A DNA stretch of 64,000 nucleotides from Gnetum montanum (taxonomy: Eukaryota > Streptophyta > Gnetopsida > Gnetales > Gnetaceae), in contig MNCI01015499.1 of NCBI GenBank assembly GCA_015680685.1, positions 631,503 through 695,502 of the forward strand, read 5' to 3'. Every line of letters starts with the position of its first letter. Positions within the stretch are counted from its first letter, which is position 1. The notes beneath the pieces were generated by a model. That model made no database searches, was not told the origin of the DNA, and saw only the letters and a program-made list of their open reading frames with translations. The translations under genes and the position numbers were made by a program. Of the stretch, positions 21,071 through 34,440 are shown one piece after another.

Positions 21071-22240
21071 CATCAACAGACAATCCATGAAGCAAGCAAG
21101 CGTGATCACTCTTGCACTACATCCCTACCAGATGGAATGGGTGAGGTGTTGGAACAAACGCAACACCGCTACCCCACTAGCATCCTACTAATTCCTTAGA
21201 TATGCTGAAAGGCATACTACTAACCCCTCGGAGATGTTGCTATGACAACCACTCTGTAGTTGCTACTCCTGGGATCAACTTCACCGCTTGGGGCCCCAAA
21301 GACACTATGTTCATCCATAGTCTCAGTAGCCTCCACCCATCGCTGCCACTAGACTCTGGCTTAGCAGATTCATCTGACTAGTTCTTTGCCCAGTCGTTTG
21401 AGCAAGATGAATTTGGCTATCGACGATGAATTCATGAACAGTGGCATCAACATAGGGACCCTTGCTCCTTGCTATAGTCCCTTTTTCGTGGCCTACACTC
21501 TCCTTTTCGCTTCAGATGGTGCTTGTTTCAACAGCCTCCCTAGTGATTAGGAAGATTGCTTTTGCTCTATGTTCTTTGTTATGTTTTGTAGGTTACTTGC
21601 TACGATGGTGTTGATCGAGAATGCATTCGCTAGGAGATGAGGTGTCACGGCGTTCTAAGGTGGCTGCTCAGACTAGCCTGACTACTTGGGAGTGCAAACC
21701 CTACCTTTTCCTCCATCAGACATCTTACTTCACTTTCTCCTTCCCTTGTCCTTACAACCGCCTTTACCCTCTTCTTTGTTTGTACAGGATACGAGCATAT
21801 AATCAATTCTGTCGCACCATCATATCCATGAACTAGCGTAACACAACTTGCCTCATGGAATGTAAGTTGCACTACAAAAAAGGGGGCAAAGCTAGGCAAA
21901 ATGGATGTAAAACAACTCATCCAGGACATATAGGCATAACAAAACTCATCCATGCAAGCACTTCATATGCAATATAGTATCATAACCACTCGCAAATACA
22001 CCCACAAAAGGACCCCTAATAACTTGTTTCCGGAAGTTTCCTATTCACACGCTTGAGTCTTCCCCAAACCTCCCTCCTCTCACTTCTTTAAAATTCCTCC
22101 TATTCTCCTCCTCCTGCCTTTGCACTTCCAAGTTTGACGTAGCGACATCTAAGCAGCTGCCGACAGACGCTATTGGTGTCTTTACCTCTCTAGTGTTTCG
22201 TATTCTTTGTTGACATCTTTCAGGCAAGCCCTCTAAACGT
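21071..22240 (+). other. R3 3' untranslated region
   Basis: Non-coding sequence between the motif array and the polypurine tract. No conserved protein is seen in any frame. Short ORFs here have no relatives elsewhere in the window. Confidence 0.5.
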
Positions 22241-22257
22241 CAACAAAGAGGGGCCAT
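22241..22257 (+). other. R3 polypurine tract
   Basis: CAACAAAGAGGGGCCAT directly abuts the 3' LTR. It would prime plus-strand DNA synthesis. R7 has the nearly identical CAACAAAGAGGGACCAA at 63405-63421. Confidence 0.75.
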
Positions 22258-23791
22258 TGAAACACGGTGAAAATTTCGAGGCCTCAATGGTTCAGCAAAA
22301 TCTTGCGACTTAGGCAAGGATTTATGACAAGTCACAGCTCAGCAAATTCCCTTTTTGGCTAAGGGTCTATTACGCCGCACTATGCAGTGTAGTGTAATAG
22401 ACTCCAAAGGACAGAACAAGACAAGTGGTGCACAATGGCAAGCCTTCAACTTCGCAAGTTGGCTATGTTTCAAAAATCTTAACTTTTAGCATATTACACC
22501 ACGTTACACAATGCTGCATAATGTATCTTTACATAGTGTAATGTAAGAAGACAGTCCATCTAGTTGCAACAATGGAGATAGCAAAATTTGAGACCTCAAT
22601 GGTTCAGCAAAATCTCAAGGCTCAGGCAAGGATCTGCAACATGTCACACATCTCAGCAAGTTTTCATTTTTTTGGCTAAGGGCCTATTATGCTACATTAC
22701 ACAGTGTAGCGTAATAAACCCCAGAAAGACTGAACAGAAACAAGGGAAGCACGGTGACAATACTTCAATTTTTTGCAGGTTTGCTATCTTACGCTGAATT
22801 ACGCTATGCTGCGTAATGTAGCATGATGCACCATAATACAAGCAACAACAGAGATAGTAACATTCAAGCATCAGCGGTTCATATGTCATAATATGCTCTC
22901 TAGCATATTACAGCATAACCGCAGAATAGTTTGTTGCCAAAGCTCCAAAAAAACTATATTACGACACATTACACTTCATAGCGTAATGCAGCGTAGCGCT
23001 GCAAGCTTCAAACACAAACACATCAAGTCAAAGGCATTTTGTAGGTTCAAGACACATGTCATCTAAACTGCATTTTTCTCCTGACCCTAACCTTATAAAT
23101 ACTCCAGTTGACAAGGATCAAAGGGTTGGAAAAAATTTCTCTCGATTGGAAAGTTTTCTACGTGAGCAATTTTCTTTCATTGGCAATTGTTGACAACTTT
23201 TGGCAAAGATTGACAAGGAAGAAAAAGAGGATCAGCGATCGTAAGAACATCAAAGGCGATTGGCAAGAATCTTTGATCAGAAATAGCCAGTTAATGGATA
23301 TTCTACTTCAGGTCTAACTCCCTTGCACCCAGATTAGCTAGAACAAGGTAGATCGACCTTTGCTTGTTTTATCTTTAAATAGCTTTCCTGTTGTTGGCAC
23401 GTGCTTCGTCTAAACTGAAGTCTGCCTGTAATCATTGTATCCAACATATTTTTTTTATAAGTTAAATCCCAGATCTCAGGATTGCACACTCTCCAAATCC
23501 AATTTCTCGCATCCTATCTATATATATTTTGCAATCTCTTTGAATCGTTCACATCGCTTTCAATTACCTTCAAGATTAACGATATTATATCTCCTCATTG
23601 AAATCGCCATTTTGTCGTTCGATTATTACAAAATTTTACTGATTACATAAGTCCCTTTCTGATCGACAAGACCATTCAGGGCACCTCAGATTCGTCTTCT
23701 CCAGCACAACCCTCGCACAGATCCGGGGTTGGAACTGTGTACACGGAACTCCGCTCGGTATTTCCAACAACCGACATTTTCCGTCGTTACA
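22258..23791 (+). repeat. R3 3' LTR
   Basis: It starts TGAAACACGGTGAAAATTTC and ends CGTCGTTACA. It is about 215 bp longer than the 5' LTR because it keeps a second copy of an internal block (CCTCAATGGTTCAGCAAAAT occurs near 22280 and again near 22590). A TATA box is at 23094-23101. The flanking ATTAG (23792-23796) nearly matches the left site GTTAG. Confidence 0.9.
23094..23101 (+). promoter_or_regulatory. R3 3' LTR TATA box
   Basis: TATAAATA at the position equivalent to 7571 in the 5' LTR. In a 3' LTR it could drive read-out into flanking DNA. Confidence 0.5.
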
Positions 23792-25357
23792 ATTAGTTGA
23801 GATCTTAGTCTAGGGTTGTGGAAGAGATTTTCTATTGGTTGTGTCTTTCATTGAGAACAACCATTATGTGGTTGTAGAGCCTCATGCTTTGCAATATTTT
23901 TGAGTAGAAAAGGTTTGGATGTATGTGGATTTTGGGAATCCTATTGTAATCTTCAAATTGAATAATTGAAAATAGCTAGTTTTCTTATTTTCTAGAAATT
24001 TAATTATCTTTTTGTAATATCTTGACCTAGTATTTGAAGGTGATTTAATTGTGGAGTGAACCTACTTCAACAAGGCATATTGTATTCATAAATAAGAGTA
24101 AGTTAGGAAAGAACCTTAGAGTAAGTATGAAGATCCCAACATACAATATGCTTGTAAGAATCATAACAATGGTAGACAACATTTCATGTTGCATGATTTT
24201 CTATAAAGAAGACATATATGAGTTAGTACAATGTTTGAAGAAAAATTAAAGACATGATTTTCAAAATTCCAAAGCCCCACACCATGAGGAAGAAAGCATG
24301 ATAATGGTTTTAAAGTAGTCATGTGCCTTGGTATTGGTATTAGAGATTCAATCATGAATTTATTATATCATCCCATTAGTTAGTGTATAGTCTATCCACA
24401 TTGAATTATTTGTAGGTAAGTCAAATTTTCAAATTCAAAAATAGATGATTTCCAAGGATACTATTTATCAAGATTCACAGTTACCTTAGTGATAGGAATC
24501 TTAGCTTGGTAATTCTAGGTCATAAGTTTAATTCCACTGCATAGTATTGAGTTATAAATTTAAAATACTTTTGTAAAAGGAATTCTAAAGGTTGTTTGAT
24601 AGATGCAAGTGGCCTTAATGAATATAAGTAAAAACATTTCAATTTTAGTTTCAATAATAATGTTGCTATGCTTATTAGAGACATTGAGGAGTAAGCTAAA
24701 GCCTTAACATCTCAAATGTGGCCATTTGACAATTCTCTCCTTATGGTAGGACTATAACAACATTCCTTCAATTTCCAGAGGAAGATAAAAACTAGGAAGT
24801 CTCTTAACCTTTATTCTACTTCCTATTATTCTTTTTATTTATTTATTTAATTTATATTTTTCTAAATTAGGTAAGTAAAATATTCTCAGGTAATATAAGT
24901 TGAAATAAAGATTTACCCAACCTGCACTTAGGTAACTAGATATGTGAGTTGTACTTAGTATAACCCTTATTAGAACTTGTGATTGGTGGTTGATATAACT
25001 TTAATTTAATTCTTATTATTACCTAGAGATTTGTATAATATGTTAATATGATAAAATGTATTTTCTTAAAATATTTTTTTCACTTGTATTTCATTTGTAT
25101 AATAAGTAGTAGAACTTTAAATATTCAACCCTATTCAAAAGGATAACTCAAAACACTTGAGTATGAAGAAAGATCCCTAATATGAACTTATTTAAGGATG
25201 AATGAATGCTAAGGGAAATAGTTTGTCATCCCATTCCCAAATAGTATCATTTTGTAACTAGGATGATATCATTTTGTAACTAAGTAATGTAGTTAATGTA
25301 AGAAGATCCTTAATGGAAGGACATATTGTAAAAATAGGTATGTATTTTGAGGTAACC
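23792..25357. other. AT-rich flank with no recognisable gene
   Basis: Starts with the right target site of R3 and ends with TAACC before the R4 LTR. It is AT-rich, with only short ORFs lacking family resemblance. It belongs to the locus that existed before R2 and R3 inserted, and could be old, eroded repeat DNA. Confidence 0.4.
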
Positions 25358-26243
25358 TAATGAGCAGTGAGCATACCCTATGTCCAACCATATAAATCAC
25401 TAATGTTCACTCAACAATCTGGTCAAATTCAATGAACTTTAGTTCTTTAAGTACACTAGGTGCTAGGAGGTGAAACTAATCGTTGTAATTGTTTTCTTCC
25501 TAATTCCACTTGTGAAGTTCAAGGATATGCTTAAGTGTAACTGGGGCATATAATTTTTATCATTTTCTCTTTTATTCTCTAAGTCACCTAAGAATAAAGA
25601 ATAAAAAATAAAGTATTTAATTGCTAAATTAATCTAACAACTAACTAACACTTAATTAATCCTAACATAAGCATCCATTCTCGCTTGTCATACACATCCT
25701 AAACACGTATAGTGCTACTGGGTTACCAAATGTTAAGCGTTACTGGGATTACCAAGTGTTAGACATATGCTCAAATTGGTCATACTTATATTTACTATTT
25801 AATCTATATTAATTAATTACTTACTTAATTACCTAAAAACATGAAAGAAAATTTCTTGAATATTAAATGCATAAGTAAACAATTACTCTAGTCTAAGTGC
25901 TACAAGGTTTATCAAAAAAGCTCATCGTTATTGTCATCCACACTAAAGTGCTCAAGTACAATAGTGCTCAAATAAATATTTGTACACTCTTTGACTCTTA
26001 TTGTGGGCACTGAGAAAATATTCTAACTTCTAAGAGGAAAAACTACAAGCACTTTACTACAACCAATAAAGGAATGTCATAAAACACATTTATAGGTTAA
26101 AAAGGGTGCCCCATCAATAGGTACACATCAATAGTTTAAAACTTATGTTGACAATATCACATCAATGAGATCCTATCAACAAATTCATCGATGGGATCAA
26201 GTCGACGACATCCCGTCAATGCTACCTAGAATGCAACTCATCA
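25358..26243 (-). repeat. R4 3' LTR
   Basis: It is homologous to the R5 LTRs over the CCCTATGTCCAACCATA...CCACTTGTGAA region and the ...ACTCATCA terminus. The part nearest the polypurine tract differs and carries repeated ATCAATGGGATC/GTCGACGACATCC-like words instead of GATATC words. The terminal TGATGA of R5 reads TAATGA here. Confidence 0.75.
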
Positions 26244-26459
26244 TACCCCCACAACTGAATGAAAATTCATCCTCAAGTTCCTTACAAAATTTGGAAAGGT
26301 ATGGGATTATTGACTAACTACAAACACACAACACAACATAAAAAAAACTAACTACCCAAGTGTACAGTTTAAAATCATTATCAAAATTTTGGTGTTTAGG
26401 ATAACAAACTTGAACACCAAGACAAAGTTAACAAACATAACTCCTCTAATGGTGTGAAG

Positions 26460-29275
26460 ACAATGAAGAAGAATTAGATGATCCCAAGCAGTGGATGCTC
26501 CTAAGGCTTCAAAGGACCTTCTCCTACTTTGGGCACATGCGGTGATTAAGGTGGTTGTTGTGGTTGTCTAGCAGCAGCTACAACTTCTAGCAAAAGGTAG
26601 AAGATGTTCAATAATGCCTTCATCTTCGCTTTCTTACTCCAGGGATCATTCATGATCCACGTTGCATGACCAATGTAGCCTAATGTGGAAATATCCCATA
26701 AAAAAGCCATCGTAGGAAACAACTCCTTCACATTAACCACTTAGGTAATGAACTATTTGCATTCAGTGTTAAATGCTTTGAGTGCTTTCTAAAACTCCTG
26801 GTAATCATTCATTCTCTTGGCCAAGTTCCCAGCGATTGATCATTGATCAATGAAATTTGCCCTAAGAACCTCAAGTTCTCCATTTATAGTCTCAATCTTT
26901 TTCTTACTCTCTTTATGGTTCTTGAACTTTACCTTGTGTAACAAGTACAAGTTGACGACTTGTTTCTCCAATTCAAACCATGGCCTTCTAGCAATCAAAA
27001 TTGCTAAGTTTTCATACCAAAGATTGGAAAGCTTCATGTACTCAATCTGTAGCTCTTTTATGTGGATTTCTACCTTGTTGTATGTGTTCAGCCCATCAAA
27101 GATAGGTTGCTAAACATTTCCTCCCTATTAGCACTACTAGAAGGCCTCATTTTCTTTTAACTTAACCAATTGAATTTCCTTCTCATTAACATCTTTCTAT
27201 AGACTAGCCTGATCTCTGTAATGGTTCTTGACTCTCTCACATTTGAGAGCCTCATTCTTCAAAGTGGCTATCTTTATTGTAGATTTTTGGCGAAGGGCAT
27301 CGACTTCCTTCATGGAAAGATTTCTATTTTCTACTACCAATCTCCTCAATTTTATGTTTACCTTAGCTAGATGCTTCTGTTGTTGATGGATAAAAGTTGT
27401 CATCTACTTCTTTTATGCATCAACATTCTATAGGTTATGATTCTCTATGATCAAGATCTCATTCTCATGATGAGTCTAAACCTAGTCCTTCTAGATGTAT
27501 GTTATGGCATTGGCAAGGATTGGTTAAAGACCACCAACTCCTTGGTGTTCTCAACCTCTTTTAGTCTTTTCTAAAGCTATTGGAAAGCTTCATCTTATGT
27601 TAGTTTTGGGTTGACTAATGCAGGATTAGTGAGGCAAGCTCTTAGATTGGCAACTTATACAACCAACCATTGGTTTTTTAATTTGGAAATTTCAAGTTAC
27701 CCCTCTAGGATAATGAATTTTCCCTTTGCCTTGAGTAGCTCTAACTGGATTGTAGTGATGATATCTAAAAGATTAAAGACATATAGAATTAGTTGCTCAA
27801 TTTCCACCAATTAGTCCAATAATTTCTCATGTTGGGCTACATTCAATATGCTACTAATAGTTCCTGCGGATGTCTACACATCTCTCAGTGCAAAAATATT
27901 TACTATAAACACTACAGGTGCACTTAGTGCTTCAATAATTTTGTCAACAACTAGTTTGGCCAGCATCTCCTACCCATGGTGCTGCATCACCAACATGATT
28001 ACCCCTTCACCCTCCTCCATACACACTAAAAATGTAGTAGTGTTCCATTGTGTGAGAGATACCATTACCTCTTGGGCATTAGGATTTGACCTTGCGAGAA
28101 CTTGCATTCTTTGGGCTAAGAAAATTATCCTCCCATCTTCCATCTAATGTATGGTTTGGGCCACTTCATTGAAGTGGCTCATTGCTAGTTTATATAAAAA
28201 TGGGTCACCACCACTCGTTCATGCTTGCCACTACTATTGTTGCAAGAGCTTCTCTTGAAGTTCATGCATGTGCTTAATGGCAACGTAGGCCTCTACCATT
28301 ATTTTTTGAATGGGTGGTGGAGGTGGTTGTTGTTGCTCCTCTTCTTGAATGACTTTGGCAAGCATCTTGTCCTTTATCATTTTTGCCCAAGAGGGAGTTG
28401 GAGCTCATTAGATGGCATCATTTGTGTAGAAAGTTATGCCTCTCCTATTGCATAACTTTCTAATGAGGCACAAAAAAGGAAGTTCCTTCCTTCCACATTC
28501 ATTTTCTTTAAAACACTTTTCTATCTGAAGATAGATTAGCTGTGGAGGGTTGACTAGGAATCTACCACTTAGAGTGACAAATGCATTGGTGGAGAAGGCT
28601 ATGATCTTGCTTAGCCTCACCTTGGGATTGAAGTGAAAGGTTTCAATCTTGAAGTATGCACATTTCATCATAGTGAGTACACTAAACTCCTTACGATCCA
28701 CTCCATAACACCACTATGTCCATTCTTTCTTGACAATTTGATCTACCTGTGTAGGAATCTTAGCAATATTGGCCCTAGTTTCTTGTAATCTAAGGACCTC
28801 TAAAATTACTTTCACCAAGTATGACACTGAAATGTCCTTGATCTTAACCATTAAATTGACTTGCCAATTATTCTAGAAACTATAAAAGTCACTCCTGCTA
28901 GAAGTAATGGTGGACCACATGGAAGAGTTCTGCAATTACACTTTGAATTTTGGGGGTGCAAACTCCAAGAAAGTTCTAAATTTTAATTCTTGAAGTACAA
29001 ATTTCTAGACCTCCTTATTTGTAATCTGCTTAAGGCAAGCCTCTATCAAGGTGACCTCAAGGTTCAAGTGCCTCATCTCAATGAGACTGTTCTATCACCT
29101 TTGCATTAGGAATATGTCAGATAGATTCCACTTTGGGCTCCTCCCAAAGAGGTCCTATTGCATGGGTTTCTATTGCTTTCTCATAGGCCTATTCTTGACC
29201 CCTTTTGGTTCTTGGCCATTTATCCCTTAGTTGGGATGGTCCTCCTTCCTGCACATGCTTTTCCTTAGGTGCCAT
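26460..29275 (-). pseudogene. R4 third ORF, degraded
   Basis: Reading starts at an ATG at 29275 (MAPKEKHVQEGG) and runs with many stops and probable frameshifts towards 26460. A recognisable block at 28701-28410 includes FLVNPPQLIYLQIEKCFKE and LPFLCLIRKLCNRRGI. The last part resembles the LPFP.LI..LC..aGV end of the putative plant transposon protein type domain found in extra ORFs of Athila-like elements. The rest (28300-26840) is glutamine-rich then charged and helix-forming. It sits between pol and the 3' LTR, the usual place for an Athila third ORF. Assignment by eye, moderate to low confidence. Confidence 0.45.
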
Positions 29276-29458
29276 CTATGGTCACAACATAACCAAGGAT
29301 TAGCATATAATGTGTAACTTATAACCTTTAGGTACCTTATCTTGTTGGGTAGTTACACTTAGGCTAAGTCATGACAATGGAAAATTGATTATTTTATTAT
29401 TATTTTAATGTTGCTTCACTTAAAAGGTCACTGGAGTTTGTTGGAAGGATTTAACTTT

Positions 29459-30315
29459 TGATGAGCGATGAGGTACCCCTATGCCCAACCATACGAATCA
29501 CAGGCATTCACGTGTGATCTGGTTGAATTCTACAAACTTTAATTATCAAGTACATTAGAGATAAATAGTGCATGCATGTTGTATATTCGCTATCTTCCCA
29601 ATCCCACTTGTGAAATGCAATTTTATGGTTAAGTGTGACTGAGGCATAATATTTTTATTCTTTTGTGTTTTATCAATTTACTTGCCTAAAACAAGAATGA
29701 CAATGAGGGTGATTAAGTGTCAAGTAAACTATGGTCTAATATAGCCTAATACAAGTAATTGTTCCCACTTCCCAAACACATTTTGAACTTTGTGTAAACA
29801 CTATTGGGTTGTCAAATGCTAACCGTTTCTAAGCTACCAAATGTCACATGTATGTTCGAAGGGGCTATGCTTGTGTATTTTAATGAGTTTCTTAATTGAT
29901 CAAAATTAATTGCTACATGAATAACATTAATGTAAACTACATAAAATCAAAATATATATAAATGCATAAGAAAGAATGTCTCAAGTTTTGCAAGGATGAA
30001 TCAAAGAGCTTGTCTTTATTCCCAACACAATGGTGTGTTCAGGTACATCAATGCTTGAATAAAGATTTGATCACACTTAGAACTCCTATTGCAGGCACTT
30101 GGAAAATATTCTAACTCTCAAATGAAAAAATTTCAAGAGCTTTGCTACTTCACTGCCAAAAACTACTCTCAATTGTGTGCCTAGGGGCTATATTTATAAA
30201 CCCAGGAATAACCCTGCGATATCGAATGCACGATATTGCATCTTAGGCCACAGTATCATGTACCTCATATCATGGCTTCTTTGATATCAAAGCGTACAAA
30301 AAACATGATTCATCA
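29459..30315 (-). repeat. R5 3' LTR
   Basis: 857 bp. Contains a cluster of CGATAT/GATATC words near 30215-30300 (U3 in element orientation). The adjacent polypurine tract reads TACCCCCACAACTAA on the plus strand at 30316-30330. Confidence 0.85.
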
Positions 30316-32379
30316 TACCCCCACAACTAAATAAAAAATTTTCCTTGAGTACAAAAGAAGAGGAACAAGCCCTTCATAAAATATATTAGGAGGTGTGGAC
30401 TATTCGACTAACATGCAGAGTGACACAGAGAAAACAGATAAATACAGAAGTGCCCAAGCATACAACATTACAATTGTGTACAAAATTGGGTGTTCATGAC
30501 AATAGGAAAGAACACCCTTAGATCCAATGGACATCCAACTCCTCTTGGCAATAGAAGAATAAGGGAAAGGCAGAAAAGCTCCAATGGTCATGGAAAATCT
30601 CCCATGAGTGATATTATTGCATCCTCCTTGGTGAAGACAATCTCTCTTTCAGTCCATGCTCCCCACTACAATCACAAAAAAATCAAGGATTAGTATATAA
30701 AGTGTAACATATAGTAGCTAAATGCCATGTCTTGTCCATGATTTTATCTAGATAAGTTATGATTGTGATAGATTGGTTGCTTGATAATGTTAGTGGGAAG
30801 CCTAACGAATGGATTAAGTAAGAGAAGCGGTCCATAAAATTCAAAAAAAGCTTAACACAAGGAATATTGGAAAGAGGGTATAGAAATTAAAAATAATAAA
30901 AATAACAAATTCACTAAAAATAGTTGTGAATATGTGTACAATTGGATGGCATGGATGGGGTAAATAAAAAGAATTTGATTGTAACAATCTCTAAGGGTAA
31001 AGAACTTAACTTAACCAAACCAAAAGATATGAAAGTGGGTCCTTCCCAAAGCAGGCACAGACCTTTTATGCCCTTTCATAACTTCAAACCAAGGAGTCCA
31101 CGGGAACCATGCATGATTAATGGTTACTGAAAGTTAAGTACAAAAACCCAAAATTAACTAACTGAGAAACTCAACACATGAAACCAGAACATTGAATCAA
31201 AACATGAAATTGACAGTGAGGTGAGGCATGAAAAGCATAGATGGATGAAAGAGAGAATGGAATGGAGTTCCTAATTATGGTCACATGAAGTCCCTTGTGG
31301 AGTTTGTGATTAAATGACTTGGTAGGACCCATCCTTAGTCCAGACCAAAACTAACCACTTTCAGTGACTTTGCATCACCATTCTAAGACTAGTCCATCCC
31401 CTGAGACACAAGAATGCTTCCATGAAATAACCACTATTCCAAATTGGAGATAAAGTAGGAAGTAAGAAACGACCTTAGTTAGAGAAGACAAGAAAACTCC
31501 CATAACCAGTGTTTGTAGCCATTGTATTTGGTCTAAGTGGTGTGATTTGAATTTTTTTTTTTTGAATGGAAACCACACTGTGCAAAGGCCCATGCATTTT
31601 TGCATTTATTTTATCCAAGGGATATGCTTTAAATCCTCATATCTTTTTTCGATGAGGACCACACCATGCAAGAACTTATTTGACTTTCTGTTGTGGAATG
31701 ACACAGAACAGTGAGAAGCTCATGAGAATACCCCTGCACATAGGAAAATAGAAAAGAACAAAGAATATCACATTCCTTTAAAGCCACAACTTGTCCAAGC
31801 CTTTGATTCCTTCCTAATTCTAGAAACTATAAAAGTCACCAATTTATTAAGGTTGCATTAATGAAAAAGGGATTGCACATTTCCAAAATAAGAAAAACCA
31901 TAGATTATGTGGATGGGTGGATGATGTGAACTCAGTGCCTATTACATGAAAAGAAACCATGTCCTAGTCATTAGTAACAACATTCAAAGTTAAAAATTAG
32001 ACATCAACAATCAAATTACAAATGAAACATACCACCATTGAGTAGCACATTATCATTGCACCTAATACCTCATTAGTAGAAAGAGCATAGATACACACCA
32101 AACACAAGAAAATATAAAATAAGAAAAAGAGTATGCAATAAATATCAAATATGCTAATGATGGTGTAAAACAAAAACTTAGAAAATATCAATAACCTGAA
32201 AAACAAAAAGATGTAAAAACAAAGATGTAATATAAACAATATGAAAACAAAACGTTTTAAAACAAAAAATGTGTAAAAAAAAAGTTAAAATACTAGGGAG
32301 CCATGTAAAGTGTTAGTATAGGTGGCCATCTCCCCCACAACTAAGTTGGAAGGGGGAGATTCAAAAGATTGAGCGTGGT
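30316..32379 (-). other. R5 interval between integrase and 3' LTR
   Basis: About 2 kb where an Athila third ORF would be expected. It is AT-rich with only short ORFs, and I see no conserved protein. Either the ORF has eroded or this copy is non-coding here. Confidence 0.4.
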
Positions 32380-33250
32380 TATCCATCTGGCAAGGTGTGT
32401 GTTGAGTTGGTTGGCTTGGGCTCATGGAAAGGCTTCAATTGTTGGGTGTTGACTAATTGTTTCTTATCTGGGCTATTAGGTTTATAGATAATCATGTCCC
32501 CAGATGGAAAAGTCTCATTAATAATGTAAGGCCTTTTCCATGATGTTTGAAATTTGGTTCATTGGGGTACATGTGTAGGATTCCAATAGAGAACCTTGTC
32601 TCTTGGTTAAAACTTAACTTTTCTTATTTTTAGGTCATGGCATTTCTTGTTGAATGTCTTATGAATTTCATTGGATGATAGGGCCATTAATTGATTTTCA
32701 TCTAGCAAGTTGAGATTCATTAATCGTTCTTTCTATGCTAGACTTAGATTTAGGTCAATGTCACAAGCTATAGAGAGTGTACAAAGCTCGGATTGGATGG
32801 GCAGCGCTGGTAGTTTTCTGTACATGAGCTCATAGAGAGATTAACCTATGGGAAGCTTCCATGTGGAGTAGAGGCCCAAAGGGCATCATTTAATTTGGTG
32901 CTTCAATCCCTTTGGTATTTGCTAATGGTGCACATTAGAATTTTTGTTATCTCCTGATTAGTGACCTCAGCTTGACCATTAGCTTGAGGGTGATAAGGTG
33001 TTGTGAGTTTGTGCTCAACCCCCAAGTGCTACATAAGGTTTGGAAAGTGGCACCTATAAAATGAGATCCATTATCAGAAATTAACACACGAGGCACACCA
33101 AACCTGTTTATAATATTTTTTTTGTACAAACCGAGTAGCAGTAGTGGATGTACAATTGGTGATGGCTACTGCTTTTGCCCACTTAGTGCAATAGTCAACT
33201 GTGACTATGATATATGTCTTTCCCTTTGATGGGTTATTCCTTGGATGAAC
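32380..33250 (-). pseudogene. pol: R5 integrase pseudogene (core and C-terminus)
   Basis: The catalytic core begins abruptly near 33250 with SKGKTYIIVTVDY-like sequence split across frames. It continues with RFGVPRVLISDNGSHF (about 33100), a good match to the D-N-G box, and HPQANGQAEVTNQEI in another frame near 32990-32950. Downstream, ELMYRKLPALPIQSE and KVLYWNP-type blocks (about 32830-32590) are typical of plant gypsy integrase ends. Stops and frameshifts abound. The zinc-finger part is missing. Confidence 0.75.
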
Positions 33251-33960
33251 CTTATTTTTTTAGGGTCCATCTTGATTCTTTCTTTTGAGATACAATGCCC
33301 CAAGATTGTGTCTTCCTAGATCATAAGATGGCTCTTTTGCCAATTGAGCTGGAGGTTTTTTCCAACACATCTCCTCAACACCTACTCAATATGGTCTAGG
33401 GCTTGCTCGAACATAGCTCAATAGGTAGAAACGTCATCCAAAAATACTTCTACCCCACTACCAATTTGTTGTTGAAAAATGCTAAGGACTAATTGTTGAA
33501 ATGTGGCTAGGGCATTACATAGACCAAATGGCATCTGACGGTAAGCAAAAGTCCCCCAAGGACTTGTGAAAGTTTTCTTCACCTAGTCCTTTGGTGCAAT
33601 CCAAATTTGGTTATAGTCACTATAACTATCCAGAAAGCTGTAATAACTATGCCTAGAAATGATGTTCAACACTTGGTTGACAAAATACAATGGAAATGAT
33701 ATTTGAAAGTTGCCATATTGAGTAGCTGGAAGTTGATGCACACCTGCCATTTGCCTTCTTTCTTGGGCACGGACACGAGTGGACTGACCCACTCACTATC
33801 TATGATAAGGTAGATGAATCCTACCTTGAGGAGTTATTCAATCTCCTCTTTAACAATCTACTTTAAATTGGGATTCAAACATCACTACGGGGATTCAAAC
33901 AATCTACTTGAGGAGTTGTGCCATGTACATACATCTTTGGATTTCAACTTCTGGTGCACA
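33251..33960 (-). pseudogene. pol: R5 reverse transcriptase pseudogene, truncated
   Basis: Minus-strand fragments include WVSPLVSVPKKEGKWQVCI (about 33790-33730), SFLDSYSDYNQIWIAPKD (about 33640-33583), an FLDD catalytic box near 33440 and LGHCISKERIKMDPKK near 33290. The last motif normally lies about two thirds through RT. The next recognisable residues belong to integrase, so the RT tail, RNase H and the integrase zinc finger (about 1.2-1.5 kb) are deleted. Confidence 0.75.
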
Positions 33961-34089
33961 CTACTTACATGCAAAGATAGATATTCGCTTCACTGACCAT
34001 AACTTCTACACACAATGGCACCTTGAATCTCTATACATGATACATGGAACCTTCTTCTTCTTGATCTTTCCAAATTCATTTTCTTTAGA

Positions 34090-34440
34090 TATTTCTAATG
34101 AAAGATCTGTAATGCCCATTTTGGCATCAACAATGCTTAACCATGCCCTTTTCATAATAATTGGGAAGTCCCCCTTGTAGTTCTCCACCTTGATTACTAG
34201 GAATTTGGTAGGATATGACCATCCATAAATAATGGTTATGATGTTCTCTACCAGTCCCAATGGAACAGTGATGGACTAGTCTATCAATTTCAACTGGATG
34301 TTGTTCTTCTTTAAGGGAGGAAGGTTCCACATCATGTACATCTCATGCAAGATTATATTAGCATTAAAACTAGAGTTAAGAAGAGCTTTACAAGGCTCAT
34401 TCCTAGTAATTTGCAAATATACTATAGGTCTCCTTGAATC
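34090..34440 (-). pseudogene. R5 aspartic protease pseudogene
   Basis: The minus strand reads ALLNSSFNANII (about 34390) where gypsy proteases have ALLDSG.N.NI, so the catalytic Asp is Asn and the Gly is Ser. It continues with LGLVENIITIIYGWSYP and FLVIKV, then WLSIVDAKMGI and LSLEI (34260-34090), the usual end of Athila-like proteases. One or more stops are present. Inactive. Confidence 0.7.

Larger units (their letters stand above)
6952..23791 (+). mobile_element. R3: complete family-1 Tat/Ogre-like retrotransposon
   Basis: This 16.8-kb element has both LTRs, primer-binding site, gag, protease, an antisense spliced gene, RT-RNase H-integrase, a polypurine tract, and flanking 5-bp sites GTTAG and ATTAG (4 of 5 matching, which suggests age). 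The length, domain order, lack of a chromodomain and 6-kb gap between protease and RT fit the Tat/Ogre branch of Ty3/gypsy. All ORFs contain stops, so it can no longer move by itself. Confidence 0.9.

Noticed and set aside
30316-32379. Envelope-like or third ORF in R5
   Set aside because: Only short ORFs without conserved motifs were seen, so none is claimed.
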